Of a stretch of 64,000 nt of DNA, positions 1-11,266 are shown in pieces. The notes beneath the pieces are model-generated. The model did not search any database. It was not told where the DNA came from and worked only from the letters and a program-made list of their open reading frames with translations. The DNA is taken from contig BJOX01000074.1 of NCBI GenBank assembly GCA_009731375.1, positions 691,786 through 755,785 of the forward strand, given 5' to 3'. Position 1 is the first letter of the stretch, and every line of letters begins with the position of its first letter. Source of the DNA: Paulinella micropora (lineage: Eukaryota; Cercozoa; Imbricatea; Euglyphida). The translations under genes and the position numbers were made by a program.

Positions 1-25
1 GACCGGTATGTTCAATGAAAATACT

Positions 26-102
26 GGTGGCACCGACGGGAATCGAACTGGCGACAGGGCCCAGATGGTAGAACTTGACCACTGGGCTATCACGGTGTCC
101 AC
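26..102 (-). other. tRNA-like or SINE-like A/B-box sequence
   Basis: Read on the minus strand, this stretch has an A-box-like block (TAGCCCAGTGG), a B-box-like block (AGTTCGATTCC) and ends in GCCACCA. The outer ends pair imperfectly (GACACCG with CGGTGCC). I could not fold a normal D arm or anticodon arm, so it is not a working tRNA by eye. A decayed tRNA or the head of a tRNA-derived SINE would explain it. Confidence 0.25.
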
Positions 103-181
<79 letters not shown>

Positions 182-194
182 GGTGGTGGTGGTG

Positions 195-269
<75 letters not shown>

Positions 270-299
270 ATAGTTAGTAGTAGTAGTAGTAGTAGTAGC

Positions 300-353
<54 letters not shown>

Positions 354-375
354 TAGTAGTAGTAGTAGTAGTACA
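103..375. repeat. Trinucleotide microsatellite (TAA/TAG/GGT)n
   Basis: Continuous TAA, then TAG, then GGT, then TAG triplets with a few interruptions. Apparent open frames here encode only homopolymers such as Ser, Val or Tyr and are not genes. Confidence 0.97.
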
Positions 376-601
376 CAATAACATGGATACCTGGAATGCA
401 ATATGCAATGCACACAGCACGTTGCCCTGGAGGCCCGCCAGCCACAGCTTGGGCACCAAGTCCAACGTGGTCTATATAATTATAATAAAGGTATATGTCT
501 ATAATGATATTGTTCAACACAGACACATAAATACATATATAGATACATAACTCATGAAAAATTTGGTGAAGGTGTATGTGATGGCAGTTGGGGCGGGCCT
601 C

Positions 602-1455
602 GCATACATATATAAATACATACATGTAATATTAATTATCACGTATGCATGGCAAAGGGGTGTGTGAAAACTTGTGGACGCGGGGCTTGCATTCTTTATA
701 CATATATACAGTATTAAATACTTGCATACATATATAAATACATACGTGTAATATTAATTATCACGTATGCATGGCAAAGGGGTGTGTGAAAACTTGTGGA
801 CGCGGGGCTTGCATTCTTTATACATATATACAGTATTAAATACTTGCATACATATATAAATACATACGTGTAATATTAATTATCACGTATGTATGGCAAA
901 GGGGTGTGTGAAAACTTGTGGACGCGGGGCTTGCATTCTTTATACATATATACAGTATTAAATGCTTGCATACATATATAAATACATACATGTAATATTA
1001 ATTATCACGTATGCATGGCAAAGGGGTGTGTGAAAACTTGTGGACGCGGGGCTTGCATTCTTTATACATATATACAGTATTAAATACTTGCATACATATA
1101 TAAATACATACGTGTAATATTAATTATCACGTATGCATGGCAAAGGGGTGTGTGAAAACTTGTGGACGCGGGGCTTGCATTCTTTATACATATATACAGT
1201 ATTAAATACTTGCATACATATATAAATACATACGTGTAATATTAATTATCACGTATGCATGGCAAAGGGGTGTGTGAAAACTTGTGGACGCGGGGCTTGC
1301 ATTCTTTATACATATATACAGTATTAAATACTTGCATACATATATAAATACATACGTGTAATATTAATTATCACGTATGCATGGCAAAGGGGTGTGTGAA
1401 AACTTGTGGACGCGGGGCTTGCATTCTTTATACATATATACAGTATTAAATACCT
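602..1455. repeat. 122-bp tandem minisatellite, 7 copies
   Basis: Seven head-to-tail copies start at 602, 724, 846, 968, 1090, 1212 and 1334. Copies differ by only one or two bases (for example tacatg against tacgtg), so the array is young or homogenised. A diverged partial copy follows at about 1500-1560. No coding potential is seen. Confidence 0.95.
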
Positions 1456-2913
1456 GTAATATTAATGAATATATATATATATATGTATATATATGCATGC
1501 TAACCTTGGCAAAGGGATGCGTGCTAGGTGTGGGCGCAGGGCTCCCTGGGGTCATACACGCCATTAAACATACATTAATACATACGTGCCATACATGTGC
1601 ACATAGACATGTATTACTACAGCACATACATTAGTTACATGGCATAAATGAGATATATGGCATACATGACATAAACATGAACCAACCTCCCTCCCTCCCT
1701 ACCTACCTACCTACCTACCTACCTACCTACCTACCTACTTTCTTACTTACTTACTTACTTACTTACTAACTCACCTAGGTACGTTTTGAACATGACCGCG
1801 CCAACACCCTACCTACCTACCTACCTACCTACCTGGTGAGGAGAGCTGTGAGGTGTAGAAGGTGATGGCGCTGAACTCGGTGTGAAGCTCCATGCGCATG
1901 CGAAACGAAGGCATCTCCACGCTAGCACAAGAAAAATGGATATGGCTCATGCTAGATTTGTAGTAAAGTGATTTATGTGTGCGCGTTTNNNNNNNNNNCT
2001 CGTTTTACATCCCCCCCCCACCTCCACCTCCACCGCCACCCCCCCCTACACACACACCTGGTCAAAATTATCGTTCTTGGCTAAGTGATGCAGGCAGATC
2101 TGAGAAATGCACTCGGGAGGTCGCACGCGCTCGAACGGCCTGCCATGCAGATATGTGCATGCACATGTGGGTGTTTATGTATACGTGTGTCTGTATGCCG
2201 ATAGATTGGCGCAAACCACTACCCAGCAAACATCGAGGCCAGCGTCTGTTAATATCTATATAGATCTTATGATATACAAATACGATCCATTCACTACACA
2301 TGCATACATGTATGTATGTATGTATGTACGTATGTATTGCTACTACCGCTTATGGAGCTCGTTGACGATGTCCACGCGCGACGGGTGCCCGATGCCTAAG
2401 ACAAAGACAAGACAAAACATGATACGGGAAGCAACATTGTGCAAAATTTCCGGGAAATCACCGCGAATACCGCGAAATTTTCGCTGCGTTTGCTTCCAGT
2501 CTTACTTACTTACTTACTTACATACTTACTTACTTACTTACTTACACACATATACAGACACACACACACACACACACACAACACACACACACACACAACA
2601 CACATACGCACACACAAATACATTGTTACACGCATCAAAACTTCCTGGTTGACCTGGGATGGGCGACACAAAGAACCCGATAGGTTCTGCAGACGGGTGC
2701 CACAACGACTCAATGGTGGGAATATCGTCACAAGAATCTCCCTTTCCCTACATACATACATACATACATACATACATACATACATACATACATACATACA
2801 TACATACATACATACATGACATGCATATATACATTCATACATACACACATGCATACCTTGCTATTCACGCAATGAGATTCTGGCGTGGGAACATCTTTTT
2901 CAACCTGATATGT

Positions 2914-2987
<74 letters not shown>

Positions 2988-3414
2988 GAAATATCGACTA
3001 ATGTCAGAAAAAAGGAGCTTCTGATTTCGTCAACCAGGAAGTCTGTGGGTAAAGTATTAACCCGATGCCCAGCTAAGCCGTGATGTTTGCACGGAAGGGA
3101 CTGATACAGGCGATACCAAAGCTCCCTAGTACCAGGCGGGGCCAGGGCTCGTTCCATAAGCGCCCCTTGCAGAACGAGCTCCCACCTCCATTACAGAGGA
3201 CCCAGTAAGCAGATGGAGTTTCGAGACTGGTCGACAGTCTAGTATAAACCGACAGAGCACTGTGGGTTTTATTCCGGGCTCAACAAGCGAGAAAGGGCAC
3301 CCTGAGGGAACAGAATTGTGCTTCCCGTCGCTATTTCGGCATGTGACTTATAGGCGTATGGCTAGGCACACATAAGGCACCCCACCACGGGCCCAGCACA
3401 CCCACACCATCCCC

Positions 3415-3492
<78 letters not shown>

Positions 3493-3731
3493 GATCTTGG
3501 ACCGGTTTGTTTGCGTTCTGCACGTATCGTCGTGGGGCAGTTTGGGCTGTTGGTACAGCTGCGACTGGACGAGAGGAACAAATTGCCTGACCACTAATGC
3601 AGGAAACACACGCGGATACACCACCACAACCGCCTCCTCCTCCTCCAGCACCACTACCCTCATCCTCACCACCACCAGCACCTCCTCCTCCTCCTCCTCC
3701 TCCTCTACTTCTTCTTCTTCCGACCACCACC

Positions 3732-3775
<44 letters not shown>

Positions 3776-4140
3776 NNNNNNNNNNCAGGCGGGCCAGTGG
3801 GGGCGCCTCGCGTATTGGCCGAGCGCCGCAATACAGGAAACGCAGGCGCGCCATCGGTCTTGTTGTTATGGTTATTATCATTGCTGTTGTTGTTGCTGCT
3901 GTTGTTGCCTTTGTTGTTGTTGCTGCTGTTGTTGTCTTTGTTGTTGTTGCTGCTGCTGCTTTTGGAACTCCTTCCTCAGGCTAGCATTTCAAGGACCCAA
4001 GCGAAGCTTTCGAACGAATAGTTAGTTTGTAGTTGTTGCTTGTCGTTGTTTGTTGTGTGAAGAAGTCCTCCAGGTCGAGCAGTGGTGAAACCGTCCGTTG
4101 ATCAGGTTCGTATGTATGTATGCACCTAAGCATGTATCGG
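1456..4140. repeat. Microsatellite-rich host DNA with two 10-N gaps
   Basis: Contains CCTA/CTTA repeats (1691-1835), TTAC (2506-2545), CA (2551-2605), CATA (2751-2817), TAGA (2911-2987 and 3414-3496), TCC (3632-3720), poly-C (3731-3775) and TTG/TGC repeats (3870-3960). N runs are at 1989-1998 and 3776-3785. The only longer non-repetitive stretches (1840-1980, 3000-3410, 3500-3600) show no convincing gene. Confidence 0.9.
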
Positions 4141-4533
4141 AGGAAGAGAAGCAAAAGGAGGAGGAGGAGGAGGAGGAGAAGGAGGAGAAGGAGGAGAAGG
4201 AGGAGGAGAAAGAGGAGGAGAAAGAGGAGGAAGAGGAGGAAGAGGGATGGAAGGGATGGATGGAGGAGGAAGGAAGGAAGGAAGGAAGGAATGAAGGAAG
4301 CAAGGAAGGAAGGAAGGAAGGAAGGAGGGAAGGAGGGAAGGAAAGAAGGAAGGAAGGAAGGAAGAAAGAAAGAAAGAAAAAAGAAAGAAAGAAAGAAAGG
4401 AAGGAAGACAAGAAGGAAGGAAGGAAGGAAGGAAAGAAAGAAGGAAAAGGAAGAAAGAAAGAAAGAAAAAAAGAAGAAAAAAAAAGAAAAAAAAAGAGAG
4501 AGAAAAAGAAAGAAAAAAAAGAAGAAAAAAGAA

Positions 4534-4566
<33 letters not shown>

Positions 4567-4855
4567 AAGAAAGACAGAAAGAAAGAAAGAAAGAAAGGAA
4601 GAAAGAAAGGAAGAAAGAAAGAAGGAACGAAGGAGGAAGGAAGGAAGGAAGGAAGGAAGGAAGGAAGAAAGGAAGGAAGGAAGGCAGGAAGGCAGGCAGG
4701 AAGGAAGGAAGGAAGGAAGGAAAGAAGGAAGGAAGGAGGGAAGGAAGGAAGGAGGGAAGGAAGGAAGGAAAGAAGAAGGAAGAAGGAAGGAAGGAAGGAA
4801 GGAAAGGAAGGAAGGAAGGAAGGAAGGAAGGCAGGCAGGGAGAGTAGGAAGGAAA
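4141..4855. repeat. GGAA/GAAA purine microsatellite
   Basis: About 700 bp of GGA, GGAA and GAAA units. It is the counterpart of the 11568-12097 tract, with the same internal order of sub-motifs, and lies at the left edge of the duplicated segment. Confidence 0.95.
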
Positions 4856-5751
4856 AGGCACAAACATGAGGCAGTTGTAATAATATGCACTACTACACTG
4901 TACCAAAAACAGAAGAAGGAGAACATGAGGAAAACTGTCGTAAGATAAACAAGATAAAACCCTTTTCTACCATCATCACGTGGCCCCTGGACTTCCTTTT
5001 TCCCTTGTGATTCGCCGTTTCTTCATGGACGGTAACGGTATCTTTCTCATCCTCGCTGTGTATGGCCCGGCCTGGCTTTCGTGTTTGAGGGAGCTCGCCA
5101 CCAGCCCCCTCTTTCTTTGTTCGCGGCCGCTCGAAAATAAAGGGTTGGTATGAGCTTGGTATACAGAACTGCTCTGGGTTTTTTTTATTTTGAGCGGAGA
5201 AAGTTTGGGAGTTGGTTGGAAGTGGCGGGAGAGGGCAGATCGGAGCGGAGAGTCGAGAGAGGTATCTGTGGGTGTGACAAGTTGGGTTGGAAAAGGCGGG
5301 CGTGAAAGGTTGGGCTCAGGAAAGATGTGTTCAGGGGGTGGAGGGTGAATTGGGGTGGGTTGTTGGGCGAGGACGGGGTGAGAAGGGGTGGAGGGGATGG
5401 CAGTGGATGTGTGTTGGCTTGTGGTGTGCAGAAGAGCGAAGAAACCGGGGGTTTTGACTAACTGGGCAGCGCGAGGATGAGCCAGGAGCAGTGTCTGACA
5501 CTCGAGCGACGGGGCCTGAAGATGTTCCAGCTGGTTCCTGCGGCTTGGAGTGGTGGCCTTATTCTTACCAAGGTCAGCGAGACGTTGTATGCAGGTGTGG
5601 TGGGGTAGGCTATGAGTTGGGAGTACTGTTGGCGTGTGGGGCCTGCACGAAACAACTCTATCTAATCTCATCTATCTCATCTATCTCATCTATCTCATCT
5701 ATCTTATCTATCTCTCTCATCTATCCTATCTATCTATCTATCTATCTATCC

Positions 5752-5790
<39 letters not shown>
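4856..5790. repeat. Host flank of PLV-A, copy 1 of the duplication
   Basis: Non-viral, GC-richer sequence ending in an ATCT microsatellite that runs straight into the viral TIR at 5791. It is nearly identical to 12098-13047, apart from a 17-bp block present only in the second copy near 12205 and a few substitutions. A proline-rich open frame on the minus strand (4976-5671) is only partly preserved in the second copy, and I do not recognise it. Confidence 0.75.
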
Positions 5791-5922
5791 AGAAGATGAT
5801 TACCGCTTTTCCGCAGGTATTTTTCAAGAAAAAATACCAGCATAAAAGCGGTCTTTTCGGACCAAAATCACCAAACAAGAAATAATAAAGAAATCAAGTA
5901 GAAATCAAAAAGGAAGCGAAAA
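5791..5922 (+). repeat. PLV-A left terminal inverted repeat (copy A)
   Basis: 132 bp, from agaagatgattaccgc to ggaagcgaaaa. It matches 13048-13179 directly and 32781-32912 as reverse complement. Inside, ttttcaagaaaaaataccagc is preceded by gcaggtattt, and TACCGCTTTT near the outer end recurs inverted as AAAAGCGGTC, giving the terminus internal symmetry. Confidence 0.93.
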
Positions 5923-5983
5923 TTAATAATTTAATTAATTATTTTACATTTATAAAAATATATAAACTATAATATAATACAAG

Positions 5984-6190
5984 ATGCCAAGACCGAAACT
6001 ATACGAAGGAGAAGCAAGACGAAAGAGAAATAACGAGAAGGCTCTCGCATACTACTACCGCCACCAAGAAAGGTTGAAGGAGGAAAGAAAAGAAAAAGCA
6101 TTAAAGCAAAAGCAAGAACTCAAAAGCATAGAGGAATACAAAAAGAAGATACAAGAGCTGGAAGATAAATTGAGTAAGATAGCGGTTTAA
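5984..6190 (+). CDS. Small basic coiled-coil protein (copy A)
   Basis: 68 residues, starting MPRPKLYEGEARRKRNNEK. The N-terminal half is rich in Arg and Lys; the C-terminal half has heptad-like spacing of Leu and Ile among Glu and Lys, as in a short coiled coil with a basic region. It is the first gene inside the TIR, so an early role such as DNA binding is possible but is inference. The same frame is intact in copy B. Confidence 0.6.
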   Translation: MPRPKLYEGEARRKRNNEKALAYYYRHQERLKEERKEKALKQKQELKSIEEYKKKIQELEDKLSKIAV

Positions 6191-6321
6191 GTTCTAATAT
6201 TTTTTTTATTCTGGTAAAAATATTTTTCATCTAAACAAATAGCTCCCATATAATAACGGTAAAAACATTAATTAATTATTTTTAGAAAAAGTATCTTACC
6301 TTATATATACATAACGGTAAA

Positions 6322-9300
6322 ATGTCCAAACCACCACTACCACCAAGACCAGTAAGCAATATGTTGAACTTCTTCAAGCCAAGGCAAATCTTCGCGAAGT
6401 TAAGACCAGGGAAGCTAAGAGGCGAGAGTTTAAAGCGGGCTACTACAAAATGAGAAGATACGGACGGCTGAACTCACTCACATTCAATTTTAAGGATTTA
6501 GACATAAACTTCTACGACACTGACACACTTGAAGAGGAGGTATTTATACCAGCTATACGACGAGCGAGGATGACCAACAATGTGATCTCTATAACATACT
6601 CCACCATACCTGGTGTTAGATACGACCACTATTACAAAAAACAAACATTTAACTCTTTCTTACTCCGCCAATACGATACTGTATTTTTGGATGCTCTAAA
6701 CGAGTTCAACATAAATAATATTGAAGCTAGCGAGAATGGATATGAACGATATATAAAATTTGTGGAAATAACCATAGTTCAAGAAAACGGCGGGGGATGC
6801 TATGAAGGAGTGAGAGCAAAAAAGGAGAAAGTTGAAGAAGGAAGAAAGATATCTCCGCCAAGCAAAAATAACAACTGCTTATTCTTCTTATGTAAGGATA
6901 TTCTAAATATCTATCCGTTAAATAAAAACAGATGTAATATAGTCCGAGCCGAATTCAACTTTCCACCAAACTCACCAATACCATTTTCAATAGCGGTTGA
7001 AATATTGAAAAAATATGTTAAGGAAGGGAAAACATACGAAATAACAGACCATATTACGAAGCAAGCAGTCAGCACAAATGAAGAAGGACAAGAACCCGAC
7101 AAACTAATCTTTTTGGAGAATAACCACTATTACGGATTGGTTAAGCAATTCAAGAAGAGGTGCGATGACTGCCTGCGACAATATTTGAACAAACATAAAT
7201 GTAATCTCAACAGGAAAAAATATGCGGACATTATGTTGAAAAAGAATGGTAAAAGACACTTAATAACTAAGTTCCGAACGGAAGAAAAAATAAATAACGA
7301 CCAAGTCCTTCATTATGATTTGGAAACATGTAGAAATACATCAATCGCAGTCGGCCACGATATCCACGACTGCTACATAGTCGGATATACTCAGGGGTCT
7401 GAGGGTTTCAAATACATAGCGGGTAAAGATTGTATAAGTCAATTCGTAGACCTAATAATAGAACGAGGCGAGAAGATAAAGGAGGGATGGGTGCCGAAGA
7501 ACAAAAAAGACAAACAACCCGTTCTATATGTTAATGGTTTTAACGGAGCAAACTTTGACCACTACTTCATACACCAAGAATTAATTTAAAATGGTATTAA
7601 GATTAAAGAGTCAAAAATAAACAACTGCTCTATTATCTCCTTAGAATTTGAAAATGTTAAGATGTGGGATTTACGAAAGCACACTTAGGGAAGTCTGAAA
7701 GCAAATCTTGAAAGTATGGGGTGTGAAATTCTAAAAGGCGACTTTGACCACAGCCGAGCCAAAATGTGGGAAGATATGGACGAGAAGACGAGGCAGGACT
7801 GTCTGGCTTATCTTAAAAACGATGTTATGGGTTTGAAGGAATTATACGACAAGTTAAACACACCGATATTTACAGCTCATAAAGTCAATATATCATCAAA
7901 AATCTCAACTTCTAGTCTCGCTTTCAACATATGGAAGAATATGTAGACGGTAAATACGAGGTGACTTCCAACAGTAGAGCAGGAAAGAGTATTTAGAAAA
8001 GCCATTATCGGCGGAAGGACTTACCCGTCCAAGAGGAGGTTCATTTCAGCTCAGTATGAACGATACCTACAAAAACAGATAACCTTTGACGAAATAATTG
8101 ACTACCTAGTATATGCGGATGATGTATATTTGCATCCAACCGCGATGTTAAATGAGTTTATGGTTGGCGATATTATTGAAACGATTGGACCATTTGACCC
8201 GCGAAATCTTCAAATCTGTATTTACAACCTTGACTATATTTCTCCAAAAGACATATTACATTCAAGGATTGGACAGAGAGACAAAATGGGCTCTTTAAAG
8301 TGGCGACTAGAAGATATGAAGGACCAATGGCTGACGAGTGTAGATATTGAGGATATGGTAGCCGAAGGTTATACGGTCCACATTCATAAAGGATACTACA
8401 CTGTAAAATCTGATTGTGTTTTCAAACAATACATAGATGATATGTTTAAAGCGATGGAAGATGCTGAAAAAGGTAGTCCGCAATATCTGCTCGCCAAGTT
8501 GTTTATGAACAGTCTATATGGTAAGATGATACAGAGACCGATACCTTCAATAACAGCATATATAACTACTAACGACGAATACTGGAAATTTTGGAACCGC
8601 AACCAAATAACTGATGTAGTAAAATTCGTTGATAAGGATGGAAAGGACTTATGGCACATATCGGGCCTTCCTCGCAATCCAATCTTGTTAGAGAGTAGCA
8701 TAACGAAACCTTCACACTACGGGGCATTTATACTAGCATACAGCCGTCGTATTATGTTCAACTATATCAAGGAAGCAAACCCGAACAGAAGCATTGAAGA
8801 CGACTTTTACTACACCGACACAGACAGCCTCCAAATCCACGCGAGATGTGCCAAGTATGTAAAGAATATGGGTAATAAAAAATTGGGCGGTATTGGAGAC
8901 GATTTAGGCGATGGATGTAAGATTATAAAAGGTGTGTGGATAGCACCGAAACTATATATGTTAGAATTCACGACGAAGGATGCCTTTACGACAGGAATGA
9001 CCAAGAATGACTTAAAGCATATTTCAAAAGGAGTTAAAATAGTGTCTGAGAATGGAGTTAAAAGATATTTCCATTTTAGGGGTAAAGGCTTAGATGCTAA
9101 TCAGCTAAACTATGATACATTTGATAAGATGGATAAAGGCGGGTCGGTTGAAAATGTAAAGGATTTCCAAATGAAAAAAATACACATTGATAGAAACAGC
9201 AAACAACAACAAGTCCCACATTTTAGCATTTTACATATGACTAATGTTAAAAAACAAGTTAATGAGAATAAATGGGCGGGCCGTAAGTTCATTAACGATA

Positions 9301-9338
9301 ACGACAGCATCCCGCTCGGCTTCCACATTCGCGGTTGA
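6322..9338 (+). pseudogene. Protein-primed DNA polymerase B, broken (copy A)
   Basis: Family B polymerase of the protein-primed, mavirus/PLV type, which would replicate the linear genome from its TIRs. Visible landmarks are exonuclease motif I (DLET, about 7317), motif II (NGFNGANFDHY, about 7531), palm motif A (VYADDVYLHPTAM, about 8115), motif B (KLFMNSLYGKM, about 8500) and motif C (YTDTDSL, about 8812). The frame is broken: a one-base loss near 6351 (compare copy B), in-frame TAA at 7587 and TAG at 7686, and frame changes between about 7945 and 8100. I chose ATG 6322 because copy B stays in frame from the matching ATG (13580) as far as its gap. The stops are shared with copy B, so the damage predates the duplication. 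Confidence 0.88.
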
Positions 9339-9339
9339 A

Positions 9340-10030
9340 TTATAAATAAATTTTTTTGGCTCCTTTACCTTTGAAGCTCCTAATTGTATGAATTCCTTTT
9401 TTTGGTTTGACTAATTTAGTATTTACAGCCGTAGCCCCTAGCAATGATACGGGGTCAAATACGGTTCGGTAATTCGTAGTTAGCTTCGCAGTCTTCGCCC
9501 GCTTACCTTTTGGATTAACTTTCACCGCCACTCGGTCAATTACTCCTTCCATGAGGTCTTTTGTGCTACTACCTTTATTGTATGTGGTAGCCTTTACACC
9601 AGTTTGTCGGCTCAGGTCTTTCGCAATCGTTCCTCCAAGGCTATGACCCGTTAGCTCTACATTATCCTTACCATATTTCTTTATTACTTCGTCAACCAGC
9701 TTCTGCTCTTCTTTATATCTCGGTGTTCTTTTTAATATTCCCTTTATCAATGCGACATCGGTTAGCAGGTCCCACTTATCAGCACTTCCTCTAAATGCTA
9801 CAATAGCTTTACCATCTTTTTCATATACGGTTGATTTTTCTTTGCTGGCTACTGGTTTCCATCCGTCAGCTCCCTTTCTATCTGACCGCGGCCAATAGAC
9901 ATCCTCTGACAACTCGGCACTTCCACCCTTTTGTTTCCTGTATGCCTTACTAGCTTTTTTCAATGCCTCCCCGTAGCTTATACTGTGTTTAGCGGAGTAA
10001 GCCTTTTACGAAGGCAATCCATTCGGACAT
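9340..10030 (-). pseudogene. Class 3 lipase-like alpha/beta hydrolase, frameshifted (copy A)
   Basis: The core (9340-9963) has an alpha/beta-hydrolase strand (IVAFRGS) followed by the nucleophile elbow GHSLGG, the signature of Lipase_3 enzymes acting on acyl esters of lipids. The likely start is ATG at 10030 (MSEWIAFVK), one base out of frame at the A4/T4 run 10004-10007. The region around that run reads like the W-x-FVK-x-Y...SYGEAL leader seen on many giant-virus and PLV proteins. Convergent with pPolB, one base apart. A role in entry or membrane escape is inference. About 207 residues in the main frame. Confidence 0.75.
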
Positions 10031-10086
10031 TCTATATAATTATTTATTTTTATTTTTTTCCTTCCTACTATATACACCCCCCTACT

Positions 10087-10363
10087 ATGTCCGCCCTTAC
10101 AAGACTGTGCGAGAAGTTCCAACAACTATCAATTGAAAGCGAAAATAAATCGTTTTCTCTCGCCGATGTCCAAAAGGTAATCCACGACGAAATAAAAGCG
10201 ATTGAAGAAAAGAGAAATGCTCAACCCAAAGACACATTTCACTTCGGCAAATACAAGGGCAAAAAAAATAGAAGACATCACAAAGATTGATAAGCCATAC
10301 ATTGAATGGTTAGTTCGTCAGCCTTGGGTCCAAAATAAAGACGAATTGAAAAGGTATTTATAA
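10087..10363 (+). pseudogene. ExoX C-terminal-like small protein 1, frameshifted (copy A)
   Basis: Starts MSALTRLCEKFQQLSIE and reaches the motif FHFGKYKGKK, then loses frame in an A8 run near 10264. In the next frame it continues IEDITKIDKPYIEWLVRQPW to a TAA at 10361. The motif F-x-FGKYKG-x-K-x-x-DI-x-x-x-D-x-x-YL-x-WL is that of the ExoX-like C-terminal domain. The PLV-C homologue at 51155-51442 is intact. Function unknown. Confidence 0.7.
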
Positions 10364-10394
10364 TTATAATAAATAAATTTTTATATAATATACA

Positions 10395-10583
10395 ATGAGC
10401 GAAGCCGAAGCAAAAAAAGAAATTCCCGATGAAGAGGAAGAAGTAAATAAAGTTCTACAATATGGAAAATATATACATAAAAAAATTGAAGATGTTGCCA
10501 AGATTGACAAAGAGTATCTTGAATGGCTAGTTCAACAGCATTGGTTTAAGAATAAAGGTAAAGTGAAAAAGTATTTACCGTAA
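10395..10583 (+). CDS. ExoX C-terminal-like small protein 2 (copy A)
   Basis: 62 residues; an acidic N-terminus is followed by LQYGKYIHKKIEDVAKIDKE and YLEWLVQQHWF, the same domain as the preceding gene. A pair of these genes sits next to each other in both PLV-A and PLV-C, so an ancient tandem duplication is likely. An AT-rich leader (tttttatataatatacaATG) precedes it. Confidence 0.7.
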   Translation: MSEAEAKKEIPDEEEEVNKVLQYGKYIHKKIEDVAKIDKEYLEWLVQQHWFKNKGKVKKYLP

Positions 10584-10922
10584 GAGATACATTTTACCTC
10601 TTATATTGATTTCTTTTTTTATAATTCGCAGTATTGCTTTCTGTTTGTGGAAGTCGCTAAACCTAGTAAAATGCGGTTCTTTCAAAAGGTTGTCTTCAAC
10701 TTCTAATTCTCTATTTACTTCAAGATATTGTTTAAGGATATCTTTGAATTGTATGATGTCCAAGTGGTGGTCTACGTGGACATCAACCCGCTCATATATA
10801 TCACCACTTATTTCGCATATGTATCTGGGTTCAACGAATACATCAATAGCCACGATGTCAAGATATTCTTGTATTTGCGGTCTTATCGTATTCCTGCTAG
10901 CTTCTTTTATCACTCTCGCCAT
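10575..10922 (-). CDS. Hypothetical protein, 115 aa (copy A)
   Basis: Starts MARVIKEASRNTIRPQIQEY; mixed charge, no membrane segment, no motif I recognise. Its 3' end overlaps the 3' end of the ExoX-like gene by 9 bp, and a TAAGAG/CTCTTA inverted repeat (10581-10603) lies over the two stop codons. The frame is intact in both copies. Confidence 0.6.
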   Translation of the reverse strand: MARVIKEASRNTIRPQIQEYLDIVAIDVFVEPRYICEISGDIYERVDVHVDHHLDIIQFKDILKQYLEVNRELEVEDNLLKEPHFTRFSDFHKQKAILRIIKKEINIRGKMYLLR

Positions 10923-10926
10923 TTTT

Positions 10927-11211
10927 TTAAAATTTGCTAAGCCCTATGAGGTCAACACAACAATTCCACGAAAACGGCTTACCATCTACACGAAAGTGTT
11001 TTCTCCCCGTGGTCAAATTACTTTCAACATCAATGATGCCATTTTTTAGACAAGGGTGATGGGTTATTAGGTCTAGCATGAAATTGCTATCTTCTGGGTT
11101 CAGCACTTCACCATCGTTATATTTGTTTATTATTTTTCTTATGTAGGATTTGATAGATGTTTTTGTTAGAAACCGCCTACCACCCACAACATACAACTTA
11201 CGACTATACAT
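10927..11211 (-). CDS. DCL/DUF3223-like protein (copy A)
   Basis: 94 residues. FLTKTSIKSYIRKIINKYND, then GEVLNPEDSNFMLDLITHHP and a C-terminal HFRVDGKPFSWNCCVDLIG resemble the DUF3223 family, which includes the plant plastid rRNA-processing protein DCL. In viruses the role is unknown. Upstream on the minus strand is an AT-rich block with TCTA. I base the family call on remembered motif order, not on a search. Confidence 0.55.
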   Translation of the reverse strand: MYSRKLYVVGGRRFLTKTSIKSYIRKIINKYNDGEVLNPEDSNFMLDLITHHPCLKNGIIDVESNLTTGRKHFRVDGKPFSWNCCVDLIGLSKF

Positions 11212-11215
11212 ATTA

Positions 11216-11240
11216 CTATATTATTATATTAGAAAAAAAT
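11216..11240 (-). promoter_or_regulatory. TCTA-type AT-rich promoter candidate
   Basis: On the minus strand, TTTTTTTCTAATATAATAAT followed by ATAG lies a few bases before the DCL-like start. The same arrangement (T-run, TCTA, A/T-rich, ATAG) precedes the ATPase, MCP and penton genes. The copy B equivalent is at 18180-18204. Confidence 0.45.
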
Positions 11241-11266
11241 ATTATAAAAATAATTATATATTCACA

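Noticed and set aside
4022-4926. Long Lys/Glu/Arg and Leu/Pro/Ser/Phe frames on both strands
   Set aside because: Produced by GGAA/GAAA repeats; no non-repetitive protein sequence.
4976-5671. 231-codon proline-rich frame on the minus strand in the host flank
   Set aside because: Only partly preserved in the near-identical second copy, where an indel changes it, and no family features are seen.
6322-9338. Alternative genetic code with TAA/TAG as Gln
   Set aside because: Intact genes in the same element end at TAA and TAG, and in-frame stops are few and confined to damaged genes.
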